Part shown: piece after piece, positions 55,880-64,000 of the stretch
How the letters are laid out: each line of letters opens with the position of its first letter
How positions within the stretch are numbered: the first letter of the stretch is position 1
Assembly: GCF_018614575.1 (NCBI RefSeq)
Contig: NZ_JAGGOJ010000014.1
Coordinates: 124,001-188,000 of the forward strand
Origin: Streptomyces sp. ISL-10
GTDB lineage: Bacteria > Actinomycetota > Actinomycetes > Streptomycetales > Streptomycetaceae
Direction: 5' to 3'
Length of the DNA: 64,000 nt
Translations under genes and position numbers: made by a program
The notes under the pieces: model-generated
Database searches by the model: none
Seen by the model: the letters and a program-made list of their open reading frames with translations, nothing else
Told to the model about the DNA's origin: nothing

Positions 55880-56363
55880 CGACCGCGCTTCCTGGACGCC
55901 GTGGTCGGCTTCGCCCTGCTGACGGCCACGGTGAGCTGGGTCATGGGCATCTATCCCGCCCTGGCCCGCCGCCGAGCCGTCGCACTGCGACGTGTCCCAG
56001 CTACGGCGCGTCGGCCTGGGGAAGCAGCAGTTGTCCACGTCCGTGGCCTGCGCCGTCTTTCAGAACCTCGCCGCCGACCTGGCTCACATCTGTGTGGACT
56101 ACCGGCAGTACGCCGAGTCGTACTACTTCCACGACGGCGACGAGAACACCTCGCTGGCCGCGAACATCATGTACCTCACCGCCGTGGCGGAGCAGCTGCC
56201 GGACGGTACCGGTGAAGAGCGCCGGCTGGTCAGGGAGCTCTTGCGCGTTTCCCTGCACGACCTTGCGGTCACCCTCGATGAACGGTTCCTCCACACCGGT
56301 GGAACGACTCAGCAAGTCTTCGCCCGGTACGCACAGGACCACGGGCGCGCCGCGAAGAGGTGA
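55880..56363 (+). pseudogene. Remnant of a channel-like membrane protein
   Basis: RFLDAVVGFALLTATVSWVM and IYPALARRRAVALRR read in one plus-strand frame to about 55995. SQLRRVGLGKQQLSTSVACA, LAADLAHICVDYRQYAESYY and LLRVSLHDLAVTLDERFL read in another frame to the stop at 56363. Together they resemble the last helix and cytosolic domain of two-pore-domain potassium channel-like proteins in Streptomyces. The N-terminal pore part is missing and a frameshift divides the rest. A 123-residue product from about 55992 remains possible but has no good ribosome binding site. Confidence 0.55.
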
Positions 56364-56396
56364 CGGTCAGTCCCTGGGCGAGATCCGGCGTGCCCG

Positions 56397-57452
56397 TCAG
56401 AGTGCCTGCTCCGGCCAGTCCAGCAGGCGTGCGCCGATGACCGCGGTCTGGAGGGTGTAGCGATCGACGGCGTCCCCGGGGTCGGCGCCTGTCAGCTTGT
56501 GGATGCGTTCCAGCCGGTAGGTCATGGCCCGCACGCTCAGGGAGAGGCGGCGGGCCGCTTCGGCGGACACACAGCCGGTGTCGAAGTACGCGGTGAGGGT
56601 GTCGATGAGCGGCTGCGCGCCGCCGCGAGCCTGTTGGAGCGGGCCGAGCACCGTGCGCACGAGGTCGGCCATGGCCTGCCGGTCGCGGGTGAGGACCGGA
56701 TAGACGAGCAGGTCCGCCGCGTGCAGTACCGCGTCCTCCAGGTTCATCCGGCCGGCCAGGTCGAGGGCGTTGAGCGCCTCCTCGTAGGAGTGGACGACTC
56801 CGCCGACGCCCGGGTGCGCCCGGCCGATGGCCACCCGGCCGCCGTCGGTCGCGGCGTACGCCTGCTTCGCGAAGAAGGCCAGGACGTCGGTCTCGTCGCC
56901 CGGCGCGATGCAGATGAGTCTGCCGTTCTTCGTGGTCAGCAGTATCCGGCGGTCGCCGAAGCGGGCGGTGAGGGACGACTCGATCCCGCGCGTGACCGAG
57001 TAGCCGTCGTCGTACGGCTCCGGGCCTTCGGCGACGGCCACCGCGTGCGCGTGGGAGAACAGCAGCCCGAAGCGACCGGCTCGTTCGGCGAGCCGGCCGG
57101 CATCGGCCCGGCCGTGAAGCACGTCGTCGATGAACTCCCGCCGCGCGGCCTCCTGCTGGCGGATGGCGAGCCGTTGCGCCCGCTCGTGACCTTCCGCGAA
57201 GGCGTCCACGGCCTGCTCCACGGCCGCGAGCAGGTGGTCGGCGGACCGCAGATCCGCTTGCACGTCCTGGGCCTTGGCCAGGTGGGCCCGCACCAGGAAC
57301 CGGAGTCCGATCCCGGCTTCCGCAGCCCGCTCGCCCTGGGCGCGCAGCGCTTCCAACTCGTCGCGAGTCAGCCGCCTGCCGGTGGCGCAGGCGGCGGTGA
57401 GCGTCTGGGCGTACCCCTCCAGATACTCCTCGGCCGTGTCCCGCTCCGCCAT
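56397..57452 (-). CDS. PucR/CdaR-like transcriptional regulator (copy 2)
   Basis: This 351-residue paralogue of the gene at 39942-41123 has an N-terminal helical part (EEYLEGYAQTLTAACATGRR), a middle CdaR-like domain (about 135-265; RILLTTKNGRLICIAPGDET), and the C-terminal PucR HTH (TLTAYFDTGCVSAEAARRLS, then VRAMTYRLERIHKLTG). ATG 57452 follows GGGAGGGACC. It is divergent from the NfeD-like/flotillin genes, and TTGCCG-N5-CGGCAA lies 108 bases upstream. The ligand is unknown; PucR-type proteins usually sense small metabolites. Confidence 0.9.
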   Translation of the reverse strand: MAERDTAEEYLEGYAQTLTAACATGRRLTRDELEALRAQGERAAEAGIGLRFLVRAHLAKAQDVQADLRSADHLLAAVEQAVDAFAEGHERAQRLAIRQQEAARREFIDDVLHGRADAGRLAERAGRFGLLFSHAHAVAVAEGPEPYDDGYSVTRGIESSLTARFGDRRILLTTKNGRLICIAPGDETDVLAFFAKQAYAATDGGRVAIGRAHPGVGGVVHSYEEALNALDLAGRMNLEDAVLHAADLLVYPVLTRDRQAMADLVRTVLGPLQQARGGAQPLIDTLTAYFDTGCVSAEAARRLSLSVRAMTYRLERIHKLTGADPGDAVDRYTLQTAVIGARLLDWPEQAL

Positions 57453-57559
57453 GGTCCCTCCCCCGCTCCTGACGCGCCGATGAGGCCTTTTCGGCGCGAG
57501 TCGTCAAGGGTGGCACGTGGGCATCGCAGGGCGGCCACCGGCATCAAGAGGTCGTGAAG

Positions 57560-57578
57560 ATTGCCGGTCGACGGCAAT
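57560..57578. promoter_or_regulatory. Palindrome ATTGCCG-N5-CGGCAAT between PucR-like gene 2 and NfeD-like gene
   Basis: A perfect 7-base inverted repeat with a five-base centre, 108 bases from the regulator start and 113 bases from the NfeD-like start. The inner TTGCCG-N5-CGGCAA is identical in layout to the site at 41132-41150. Confidence 0.7.
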
Positions 57579-57690
57579 GCGGACGCGCGTGTCGCGCTGC
57601 CACGATGAGGTGGCCGGAGCCGGGGCGTCCGAGAGCGATGCCGGGATCCGGAAAGCGACCTGCCGCGTCACGGGATCGAAGGGGAGAGTC

Positions 57691-58311
57691 ATGGCCGAGT
57701 TTCTGCATGCCATCGCCACCTTTCCCGCCGTGCTGTTCACCGCCGCTCTCGTGGTCGTCATCGGTTTCTGGCTGCTGGTGCTGCTCGGTGCCGCCGATCA
57801 CGACGGTTTCGACGCGGACGTGGACGCCGACGCGCTCGGCCTGGGCGGAGTCCCCGTCTCGGTGTCGGCCTCGCTGCTGATCGTCCTGTCCTGGTTCTTC
57901 ACCCTCACAGGCACGGTCGTGCTGTCCCGTACGGGATGGCCCGATGCCCTGCATCACCTGCTCGGCGCCGTCCTGCTGTTCGCCTCCCTCTTCGGCGCCT
58001 GGCCTTTGACCCGGGCGCTCGTCCGCCCGCTGGCCAAACTCTTCCCCGACGAACCCGGGCCGTCCCTGCACGACTTCGTCGGACTGACCTGCACCATCCG
58101 CACAGGGCGGGTGGACGGGGACTTCGGCCAGGCGGAGGTCGCTGCCCGGGACGGCTCCACCGCCGTCGTCCAGGTCCGCCAGAACGAGGTCCCTCAAAAC
58201 GGCGGCAGCCGGCTGGCGCTCGGCAGCACGGGACTGCTGTACGCGTACGACGACACCGGCGAGTTCTTCTGGGTCACGCCCTTCGACAAGGCGCTCGACC
58301 CCCGCGGCTGA
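57691..58311 (+). CDS. NfeD/YqiJ-like OB-fold membrane protein
   Basis: This 206-residue protein starts at ATG 57691 after GGGGAGAG. A first membrane helix (about 12-32) is followed by an acidic loop with DHDGFDADVDADALG. Two more helices (about 55-75 and 85-105) lead to a C-terminal OB-fold (about 125-200; LTCTIRTGRVDGDFGQAEVA). This is the YqiJ-like short form that lacks the ClpP-type protease part. It is the usual partner of flotillin-type SPFH proteins; a flotillin gene follows 49 bases later. Confidence 0.82.
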   Translation: MAEFLHAIATFPAVLFTAALVVVIGFWLLVLLGAADHDGFDADVDADALGLGGVPVSVSASLLIVLSWFFTLTGTVVLSRTGWPDALHHLLGAVLLFASLFGAWPLTRALVRPLAKLFPDEPGPSLHDFVGLTCTIRTGRVDGDFGQAEVAARDGSTAVVQVRQNEVPQNGGSRLALGSTGLLYAYDDTGEFFWVTPFDKALDPRG

Positions 58312-58360
58312 CCCGCCGTCCCCCTGCTTCAGCTCTCACCCTTCGATCCGGGGATTCCTC

Positions 58361-60424
58361 ATGGATGCCATCACCGTAGGTCTCGGCGTGCTCGTCGCCG
58401 TTGTCCTGCTCATCACCATCGCCATGCTGTTCGTGATCAGCCGGCTGTTCCGCAAGGTGGAGCAGGGCAAGGCGCTGATCGTGTCGAAGATGCGGAAGGT
58501 CGACGTGACCTTCACCGGTCAAGTCGTCCTGCCCGTGCTGCACAAGGCCGAGGTCATGGACATCTCGGTGAAGACCATCGACATCAGCAGGACAGGCCGG
58601 GACGGTCTGATCTGCCGGGACAACATCCGCGCCGACATCCGCATCTCGTTCTTCGTACGGGTCAACAAGACCGTCGAGGACGTCATCAAGGTCGCCCAGG
58701 CCATCGGCACGGCCCGCGCCAGCGACCAGGCCACACTCCAGGAGCTGTTCAACGCCAAGTTCTCCGAGGCGCTGAAGACGGTCGGCAAGCAGCTCGACTT
58801 CACGGACCTCTACACCAAGCGCGATGAGTTCCGGGACAGGATCATCCAGGTCATCGGCACCGACCTCAACGGCTACAGCCTCGAAGACGCGGCGATCGAC
58901 TACCTGGAGCAGACCCCGCTCGCGCAGCTCGACGCCTCCAACATCCTCGACGCCCAGGGCATCCGGAAGATCACCGAGCTGACGGCCGTCGAGCACGTGC
59001 GCACCAACGAGTTCCAGCGCACGGAGGAGAAGGAGATCACCCGCCAGAACGTCGACGCCCGGGAAGCCATCCTGGAGCTGGAGCGCCGCCAGGCCGACGC
59101 CGAGATCAAGCAGAAGCGCGAGATCGACACCGTTCGTGCCAAGGAGGAGGCCGAGACCGCCCGCGTGGTCGAGGAGGAGCGGCTGCGCGCGCAGAGCGCC
59201 TTCCTCAAGACCGAGGAGCAGCTCGGCATCCAGCGCGAAAACCAGGCCCGCGAGGTTGCCGTCGCGCAGAAGAACCGCGAGCGCGTCATCGCCATCGAGA
59301 ACGAGCGCATCGAGAAGGACCGCCTCCTCGAAGTCATCGCACGGGACCGGGAGACCGAACTCACCCGCATCTCCGCCGAGAAGGAGGTCGAGGCCGAGCG
59401 CCGTGAGATCGCCGAGGTGATCCGCGAGCGGGTCGCGGTGGACCGTACGGTCGCCGAGCAGGAGGAGTCCATCAAGAAGCTCCGCGCGGTCGAGGAGGCC
59501 GAGCGCAAGCGGCGGACCGTCGTCATCGCCGCCGAGGCCGAGGCGCAGGAGCAGCTGGTCAAGGACATCAAGGCCGCCGAGGCGGCCGAGCAGGCCGCTG
59601 TCCACCGGGCCGCCGAGGAGCTCACCCTCGCGGAGGCCCGTAACAAGACCGCCGACATGGACGCCCGCGCCAAGATCCGCCTCGCCGAGGGTGTCCAGGC
59701 CGAAGCCGCCGCCGAGGGTCTGGCCGCCGTCCAGGTCCGGGAGAAGGAAGCGGACGCGATCGAGAAGACCGGCCGCGCCGAGGCGGGGGCGACCGAGGCC
59801 CGGCTGCGTGCCGAAGCGGCCGGAACCCGGGAGAAGGCGCTGGCCGAGGCCACCGCCATCGGCGAGAAGCTCAAGGCAGAGGCCGCCGGCCTCACCGAGA
59901 AGGCCGCCGCGATGGCCGCGCTGGACGAGGCGTCGCGCACACACGAGGAGTTCCGGCTGCGCCTGGAGGCGGAGAAGGACATCCGACTCGCGGGCCTCGA
60001 CGTCCAGCGGCAGGTTGCCGAGGCACAGGCCACGGTGCTGGCCACGGGGCTCGAGAACGCCGACATCAACATCGTGGGGGGCGAGTCCGCCTTCTTCGAC
60101 CGGATCGTCGGTGCCATCTCCCTCGGCAAGAGCGTCGACGGCTTCGTCCAGCACTCGCAGACCGCGCAAGCGCTGGCCGGCCCGTGGCTCGACGGCTCCG
60201 CGTCCTTCACCGAGGACCTGACGAAGGTGCTGGGGTCGGTGTCCACGGCCGACGTGCAGAACCTGACCGTCTCGGCTCTGCTGATGAAGCTGATGCCGGC
60301 CGGGTCCGGGCAACTGGACGAACTCATCGGCAAGGCGCGACAGCTGGGCCTGGCCGACATGCCGGTGGCCGAGCTGGCCGGGCTGAACGGTACGACCGGG
60401 CTGAACGGCACGGCCAAGAGCTGA
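58361..60424 (+). CDS. Flotillin (SPFH protein with long coiled coil)
   Basis: This 687-residue protein has an N-terminal membrane helix (about 5-28), then an SPFH domain (about 35-215; KALIVSKMRKVDVTFTGQVV, DNIRADIRISFFVRVNKTVE). A long Glu/Ala/Arg-rich coiled coil (about 220-570) and a short C-terminal tail with LSVSALLMKLMPAG-like hydrophobics follow. It is longer than the slipin in this window and belongs to the YqiK/FloT type. Flotillins organise membrane microdomains and oligomerise on the membrane. It lies between the NfeD-like gene and the giant ATPase, 87 bases before the latter. Confidence 0.92.
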   Translation: MDAITVGLGVLVAVVLLITIAMLFVISRLFRKVEQGKALIVSKMRKVDVTFTGQVVLPVLHKAEVMDISVKTIDISRTGRDGLICRDNIRADIRISFFVRVNKTVEDVIKVAQAIGTARASDQATLQELFNAKFSEALKTVGKQLDFTDLYTKRDEFRDRIIQVIGTDLNGYSLEDAAIDYLEQTPLAQLDASNILDAQGIRKITELTAVEHVRTNEFQRTEEKEITRQNVDAREAILELERRQADAEIKQKREIDTVRAKEEAETARVVEEERLRAQSAFLKTEEQLGIQRENQAREVAVAQKNRERVIAIENERIEKDRLLEVIARDRETELTRISAEKEVEAERREIAEVIRERVAVDRTVAEQEESIKKLRAVEEAERKRRTVVIAAEAEAQEQLVKDIKAAEAAEQAAVHRAAEELTLAEARNKTADMDARAKIRLAEGVQAEAAAEGLAAVQVREKEADAIEKTGRAEAGATEARLRAEAAGTREKALAEATAIGEKLKAEAAGLTEKAAAMAALDEASRTHEEFRLRLEAEKDIRLAGLDVQRQVAEAQATVLATGLENADINIVGGESAFFDRIVGAISLGKSVDGFVQHSQTAQALAGPWLDGSASFTEDLTKVLGSVSTADVQNLTVSALLMKLMPAGSGQLDELIGKARQLGLADMPVAELAGLNGTTGLNGTAKS

Positions 60425-60511
60425 CGCCCGGTTCCGCAGTTCCCGGAGCTGTCGCGCGGGGGGCGGCAGCTCCGGAGGAAGACCGTCACGTACACGAGGG
60501 AGCGGGAGAGC

Positions 60512-63500
60512 ATGGAGACGACGGGGATGGACGCCGGTACGTACGAGGTACTGCGCGACCGCCTCGGTGCCCAGGCCGGCGAACTGGCCCGGCGCGCCGA
60601 GGACCTCAACACCGCCCGTATCGCGGCCTTCGGCTCCACGGAACTCGCCCTCCTCAGCACCGAGCGGATCCGCACGGACCGCAATGCCGTCCCCCGCGAC
60701 GCCGTCGCCGTCGGTGACGCGCTGCTCGTCGGCTACGAGGCTCCGGCGGCGGACGTGTTCGCCCTCTACGACGGCGACCTGAACCGGCTCCCGGACGACG
60801 CGGTGCCCGGCCTGCTCGACGACCCCGCCTTCGTACGCGAACACGCCGCGCTGCACCGCTACTTCCAGGGCGCGCGACTCCTCCGGCTCCGCCGCGTGGA
60901 GGGCAGGCTGCTGGCGGTGTTCCGGACCGGGGAGCAGGCCGAGGACATCCGCGTGCTGCGCTGGTCGGTTTCGGCGTCCGGCGAGGTGCGGTTCCTTGAC
61001 GCCCGGGGGGAGCGGGACAACGTCCTCCCCGACCCGTACGACTTCTCGTGGGTCGACGCGACCCGGGACGACCACGTCCTGGGACGGCACCCGCACATCT
61101 CCCTCGCCGCAGGCACCGTCTTCGTCTCGACGGTCGGCGGCACGCTGACGGTGAAGACCGACGACGACACGGAGTCCGGCGAGGGTGTGCACAGCGAGCC
61201 GGTCGACGAGCCCCTCCAGTCGCTCGCCGACGCCGACGTGGCCTACGCGGTCGTCGGTGCCCTGATCCTGATCCGTGTCCGTCCGTACAAGGAGGACACC
61301 CGGCGGCATCTGGTCTTCAACACGCTCACGAAGTCCGTCGTCCGGCTCGACGGCGTCGGACAGGCGTGCCGCCGGCTGCCCGACGGCCAGGGCATCGTCT
61401 TCCCCGGCGGCTATTGCCTGGCCACCGGCGCGGTGAAGACCTTCGACGCCGCGGACACCCGGGGCCTGGAGTTCGAGCGCGCTGTCCGCTCGCCCAACGG
61501 CGAGGACGTGCTGTTCGCGTTCCACGCCGGGGCCGAGGGCCGCACCCTCCTCCTGCCGTACAACCTCATCCGCAAGGCGGCCGCCACACCCCTGACCTGT
61601 CACGGCTACGCCCTCTTCGACGACGGCACCCTCACCCTGCTGCGCCCGGAGTCCGGCGCGCCGACGCGCGTACATCCGGTGCAGGCGTGGCGGACCCCGT
61701 ACGTCTCCGACACCCACACCGTCCCCGTGGACGACGGGCCCCTCGCCCGGATCGGCAACGCCGATCTCGTACGCGGCATCTCCGACTGCCTCGCCATCGC
61801 CCGCCAGGCCACCGAGACCACCGCCACCAGTGAGCTGTACGCGGCGCTGGTCGCCGCCTGCACACGGGCCGCCGACCGCTTCCACTGGCTGGGCGACGCG
61901 GACGCCGGAGACCTGCGCACCCCGCTGGAGGAGCTGAAGACCACCGCCGAGCAGGTGCTGGAGGAGTTCGCGTCCGTCCAGTCCCTTACCCGGCAGGCCG
62001 CCGAGGCCGTCACGGAGACGGCCGAGCACCTCCAGCGCCTGGTACGGCGCGTCAGGGGCGAAGCTCCGGCCACCGCCGAGGAGTGGATCGAGCGCATCGC
62101 GGAGCTGCGCCGGGCCCAGGGCCGCCTGATGACCCTGAAGGAGATGCGGTACGCGGACACGGACGCCATCGACGCGCTCGCCGGGGACACCGAGGACCAC
62201 ATCGCCTCCACCGCGCAGCGGGCGGTGGCCTTCCTCCAGCGCGACGACGCATTCAGCGGCCACCACGCGGAGGCGGAGCGGCTCACCGACGCCGCCGGGG
62301 CCATCACCACGACAGCCGAGGCGGCCCCGGTCACGGAAAGGCTGGACGAGCAGGTCTTCGGCCTCCAGACCCTCACCGAGGTCGTCGCCGGTCTGGACAT
62401 CGGCGACGCCACCGCGCGCACCGCGATCCTGGAGCGGATCGCGGAAGTGCTGGCCGGGCTGAACCGCGCTCGCGCGGCCCTCTCCGCCCGCCGCCGTGAC
62501 CTCGTGGAGCGGGAGGGGCGGGCGGAGTTCGCGGCCGAGTTCGCGCTGCTCGCGCAGTCCGTCACCAGCGCACTGGCGGCGGCCGACAGCCCCGAGACCT
62601 GTGACACGCAGCTCGCGCGACTACTGCTCCAACTGGACACCCTGGAGTCGCGGTTCGCCGACCACGACGGCTTCCTCGCCGAGATCGCCGACAAGCGCAC
62701 CGAGGTCCACGACGCCTTCTCCGGCCGCAAGCAGACTCTCCAGGACACCCGCGCCCGGCGCGCCGAACGCCTCGCCGAGTCCGCTGCACGCGTCCTGGAG
62801 ACGATCGCCCGCCGGTCGGCCGGACTGGACAGCGTCGACGCGGTCAACACGTACTTCGCCTCCGACCCGATGGCGGCCAAAGTCCGGCGTACCGCCGACG
62901 AGCTGCGCGGACTCGGTGACCAGGCCCGGGCCGAGGAACTTCAGGGACGGCTCAAAGCCGCCCGCCAGGAGGCCGCGCGGGCGCTGCGGGACCGCACCGA
63001 GCTGTACGCGGACGGCGGCGACACCATCCGCCTGGGCACGCACCGCTTCGCCGTCAACACCCAGCCCCCCGAGCTCATGCTCGTGCCCCACGGCGACGAC
63101 GGGATGGCGTTCGTGCTGACCGGCACCGACTACCGGCGCCCGGTTACCGACGCCGGGTTCGCGGACACCCGCGCCTACCGGCACCAACTCCTGCCGTCCG
63201 AGAACGCCGACGTCTACCGGGCGGAGTACCTCGCCGCGAAGCTCCTGGCCGAGCGCGGCGCGGAGGCCCTCGCCGACGCGGACCTCCCCGGCCTCGCCCG
63301 GCGGGCCGCCGAGGCCGCGTACGACCAGGGGTACGAGCGCGGCGTCCACGACCACGACGCGGCCGCGATCCTCTCCCTCCTGCTGCGCTTGCGGGAGCGG
63401 GCGGGGCTGCTGCGGTACCCGGCCGCCGACCGCGCCACCGCCCAACTGTTCTGGGCCCACGGCACGACACCGCAGACGCGGCGAGCGTGGATGAGCGAGG

Positions 63501-64000
63501 CGGCGTCCTTGGTACGGGCGCGGAACATGTTCGGCACCGCACCGGCACTCGACGCGCTGCGCGGCGAACTCATCGACGCGGGCGCCCTGACAGATCTCGC
63601 GGCCGAGTACCTCGTCGAGGAGCTCGCGACCGGCGAGTCCTTCGTGGCGGGCCCGGCGGCACGCACGCTGCTGGAGAAGTTCCGCCGGTCGGTGGGCTCG
63701 ACGCCGTACGCGGAAGAGGTACGCGACCGGCTGGCCGCCGACGACACCGCGGCCGCGCGACGGCTGGTCGAGGGGTGGCTCGCCGCGTACGCCGCCTCCA
63801 GCGGGGAGAACCAGGACGCCGGTGACCTCGCCGAGGCGGTCGCGATCGAGGTCTGCCCCGAGCTGGTGCGCCACGACGCGGACAGCACGCTGACGGCCAC
63901 GGTCACGGGCCTGCTCGGCACGCACCCGAGGATCACCCGCGGCGTCCTGACCCTGCGGCTCGACGAATTCCTGGCCACGACCGGCGACTTCACCCGCCGA
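60512..64000 (+). CDS. Giant DUF3686-type ATPase (DNA repair ATPase annotation), 5' part
   Basis: The frame is open from ATG 60512, after GGGAGAG, through the right edge (1163 codons seen, no stop), so the product exceeds 1160 residues. The first ~450 residues look like a beta-propeller-like head (ISLAAGTVFVSTVGGTLTVK, GQGIVFPGGYCLATGAVKTF). A long helical, coiled-coil region follows (about 455-800; LQSLTRQAAEAVTETAEHLQ is not in repeats). Then RLGTHRFAVNTQPPELMLVP matches the DUF3686 family, usually annotated as DNA repair ATPase. The AAA+ ATPase part would lie beyond the window. The family often accompanies flotillin genes. Confidence 0.82.
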   Translation, partial: METTGMDAGTYEVLRDRLGAQAGELARRAEDLNTARIAAFGSTELALLSTERIRTDRNAVPRDAVAVGDALLVGYEAPAADVFALYDGDLNRLPDDAVPGLLDDPAFVREHAALHRYFQGARLLRLRRVEGRLLAVFRTGEQAEDIRVLRWSVSASGEVRFLDARGERDNVLPDPYDFSWVDATRDDHVLGRHPHISLAAGTVFVSTVGGTLTVKTDDDTESGEGVHSEPVDEPLQSLADADVAYAVVGALILIRVRPYKEDTRRHLVFNTLTKSVVRLDGVGQACRRLPDGQGIVFPGGYCLATGAVKTFDAADTRGLEFERAVRSPNGEDVLFAFHAGAEGRTLLLPYNLIRKAAATPLTCHGYALFDDGTLTLLRPESGAPTRVHPVQAWRTPYVSDTHTVPVDDGPLARIGNADLVRGISDCLAIARQATETTATSELYAALVAACTRAADRFHWLGDADAGDLRTPLEELKTTAEQVLEEFASVQSLTRQAAEAVTETAEHLQRLVRRVRGEAPATAEEWIERIAELRRAQGRLMTLKEMRYADTDAIDALAGDTEDHIASTAQRAVAFLQRDDAFSGHHAEAERLTDAAGAITTTAEAAPVTERLDEQVFGLQTLTEVVAGLDIGDATARTAILERIAEVLAGLNRARAALSARRRDLVEREGRAEFAAEFALLAQSVTSALAAADSPETCDTQLARLLLQLDTLESRFADHDGFLAEIADKRTEVHDAFSGRKQTLQDTRARRAERLAESAARVLETIARRSAGLDSVDAVNTYFASDPMAAKVRRTADELRGLGDQARAEELQGRLKAARQEAARALRDRTELYADGGDTIRLGTHRFAVNTQPPELMLVPHGDDGMAFVLTGTDYRRPVTDAGFADTRAYRHQLLPSENADVYRAEYLAAKLLAERGAEALADADLPGLARRAAEAAYDQGYERGVHDHDAAAILSLLLRLRERAGLLRYPAADRATAQLFWAHGTTPQTRRAWMSEAASLVRARNMFGTAPALDALRGELIDAGALTDLAAEYLVEELATGESFVAGPAARTLLEKFRRSVGSTPYAEEVRDRLAADDTAAARRLVEGWLAAYAASSGENQDAGDLAEAVAIEVCPELVRHDADSTLTATVTGLLGTHPRITRGVLTLRLDEFLATTGDFTRR

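Noticed and set aside
58274..62266. A 1330-codon open frame on the minus strand opposite flotillin and the giant ATPase
   Set aside because: It is a shadow of strongly biased high-GC coding on the plus strand; the translation is low-complexity and lacks domains, and the plus-strand genes are clear families.

Overview
The window is high-GC actinobacterial chromosome, almost certainly Streptomyces or a close relative. It starts just downstream of oriC: the gene order dnaN - gnd - recF - dciA - gyrB - gyrA - DUF3566 - tRNA-Ile - DLW-39 - tRNA-Ala - cyclophilin - rhomboid - crgA - DUF881 - class E sortase - pabA/trpG-like - sortases - pknB/pbpA/ftsW/pstP/fhaB/fhaA - tRNA-Leu is the conserved Streptomyces origin-proximal core. 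GTG starts, purine-rich ribosome binding sites and long antisense shadow frames fit this.

Layout. 1-9.1 kb holds the replication and topology genes. 9.2-11.4 kb is a decayed integrated element in the 3' end of tRNA-Ile(GAT): the intact tRNA on the left, a dead tyrosine integrase pointing at it, one secreted cargo protein, and a degenerate copy of the tRNA 3' half at 11328-11371 as the far attachment site. 11.5-18.5 kb has DLW-39, a wrecked von Willebrand factor A gene with an intact secreted companion, a membrane-anchored Ser/Thr kinase with a HTH protein, tRNA-Ala and Streptomyces-specific membrane proteins. 18.7-25.5 kb has cyclophilin, rhomboid, a cluster of four DnaA boxes between convergent genes, crgA, DUF881 and three class E sortases around an amidotransferase. 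25.6-33.7 kb is the minus-strand growth and division signalling operon fhaA-fhaB-pstP-ftsW/rodA-pbpA-pknB. tRNA-Leu(CAG) follows at 34.04 kb.

From 34.3 kb the content becomes accessory: a shattered transposase, a B12-dependent radical SAM protein closely resembling hopanoid C-3 methylase HpnR, a retropepsin-like lipoprotein, a frameshifted GH15 gene, and then about 24 kb of membrane, ion and stress genes. These include two PucR/CdaR-like regulators, two NfeD-SPFH modules, two NhaA antiporters, an M50-CBS protease, a translationally coupled lipoprotein / NRAMP-like / PRC-barrel x2 / 32-residue membrane peptide operon, an AGCS symporter, and a flotillin followed by a giant DUF3686-type ATPase that runs off the right edge.

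The most interesting signal is that both PucR-like genes are divergent from an NfeD-SPFH module, and both intergenic regions carry the same perfect palindrome type, TTGCCG-N5-CGGCAA (41132-41150 and 57560-57578). This suggests one small regulon linking a regulator family to membrane-microdomain modules. The overlapping-start operon at 47.5-50.0 kb, with an NRAMP-like protein whose metal-site residues are changed, is the second candidate for an undescribed system.
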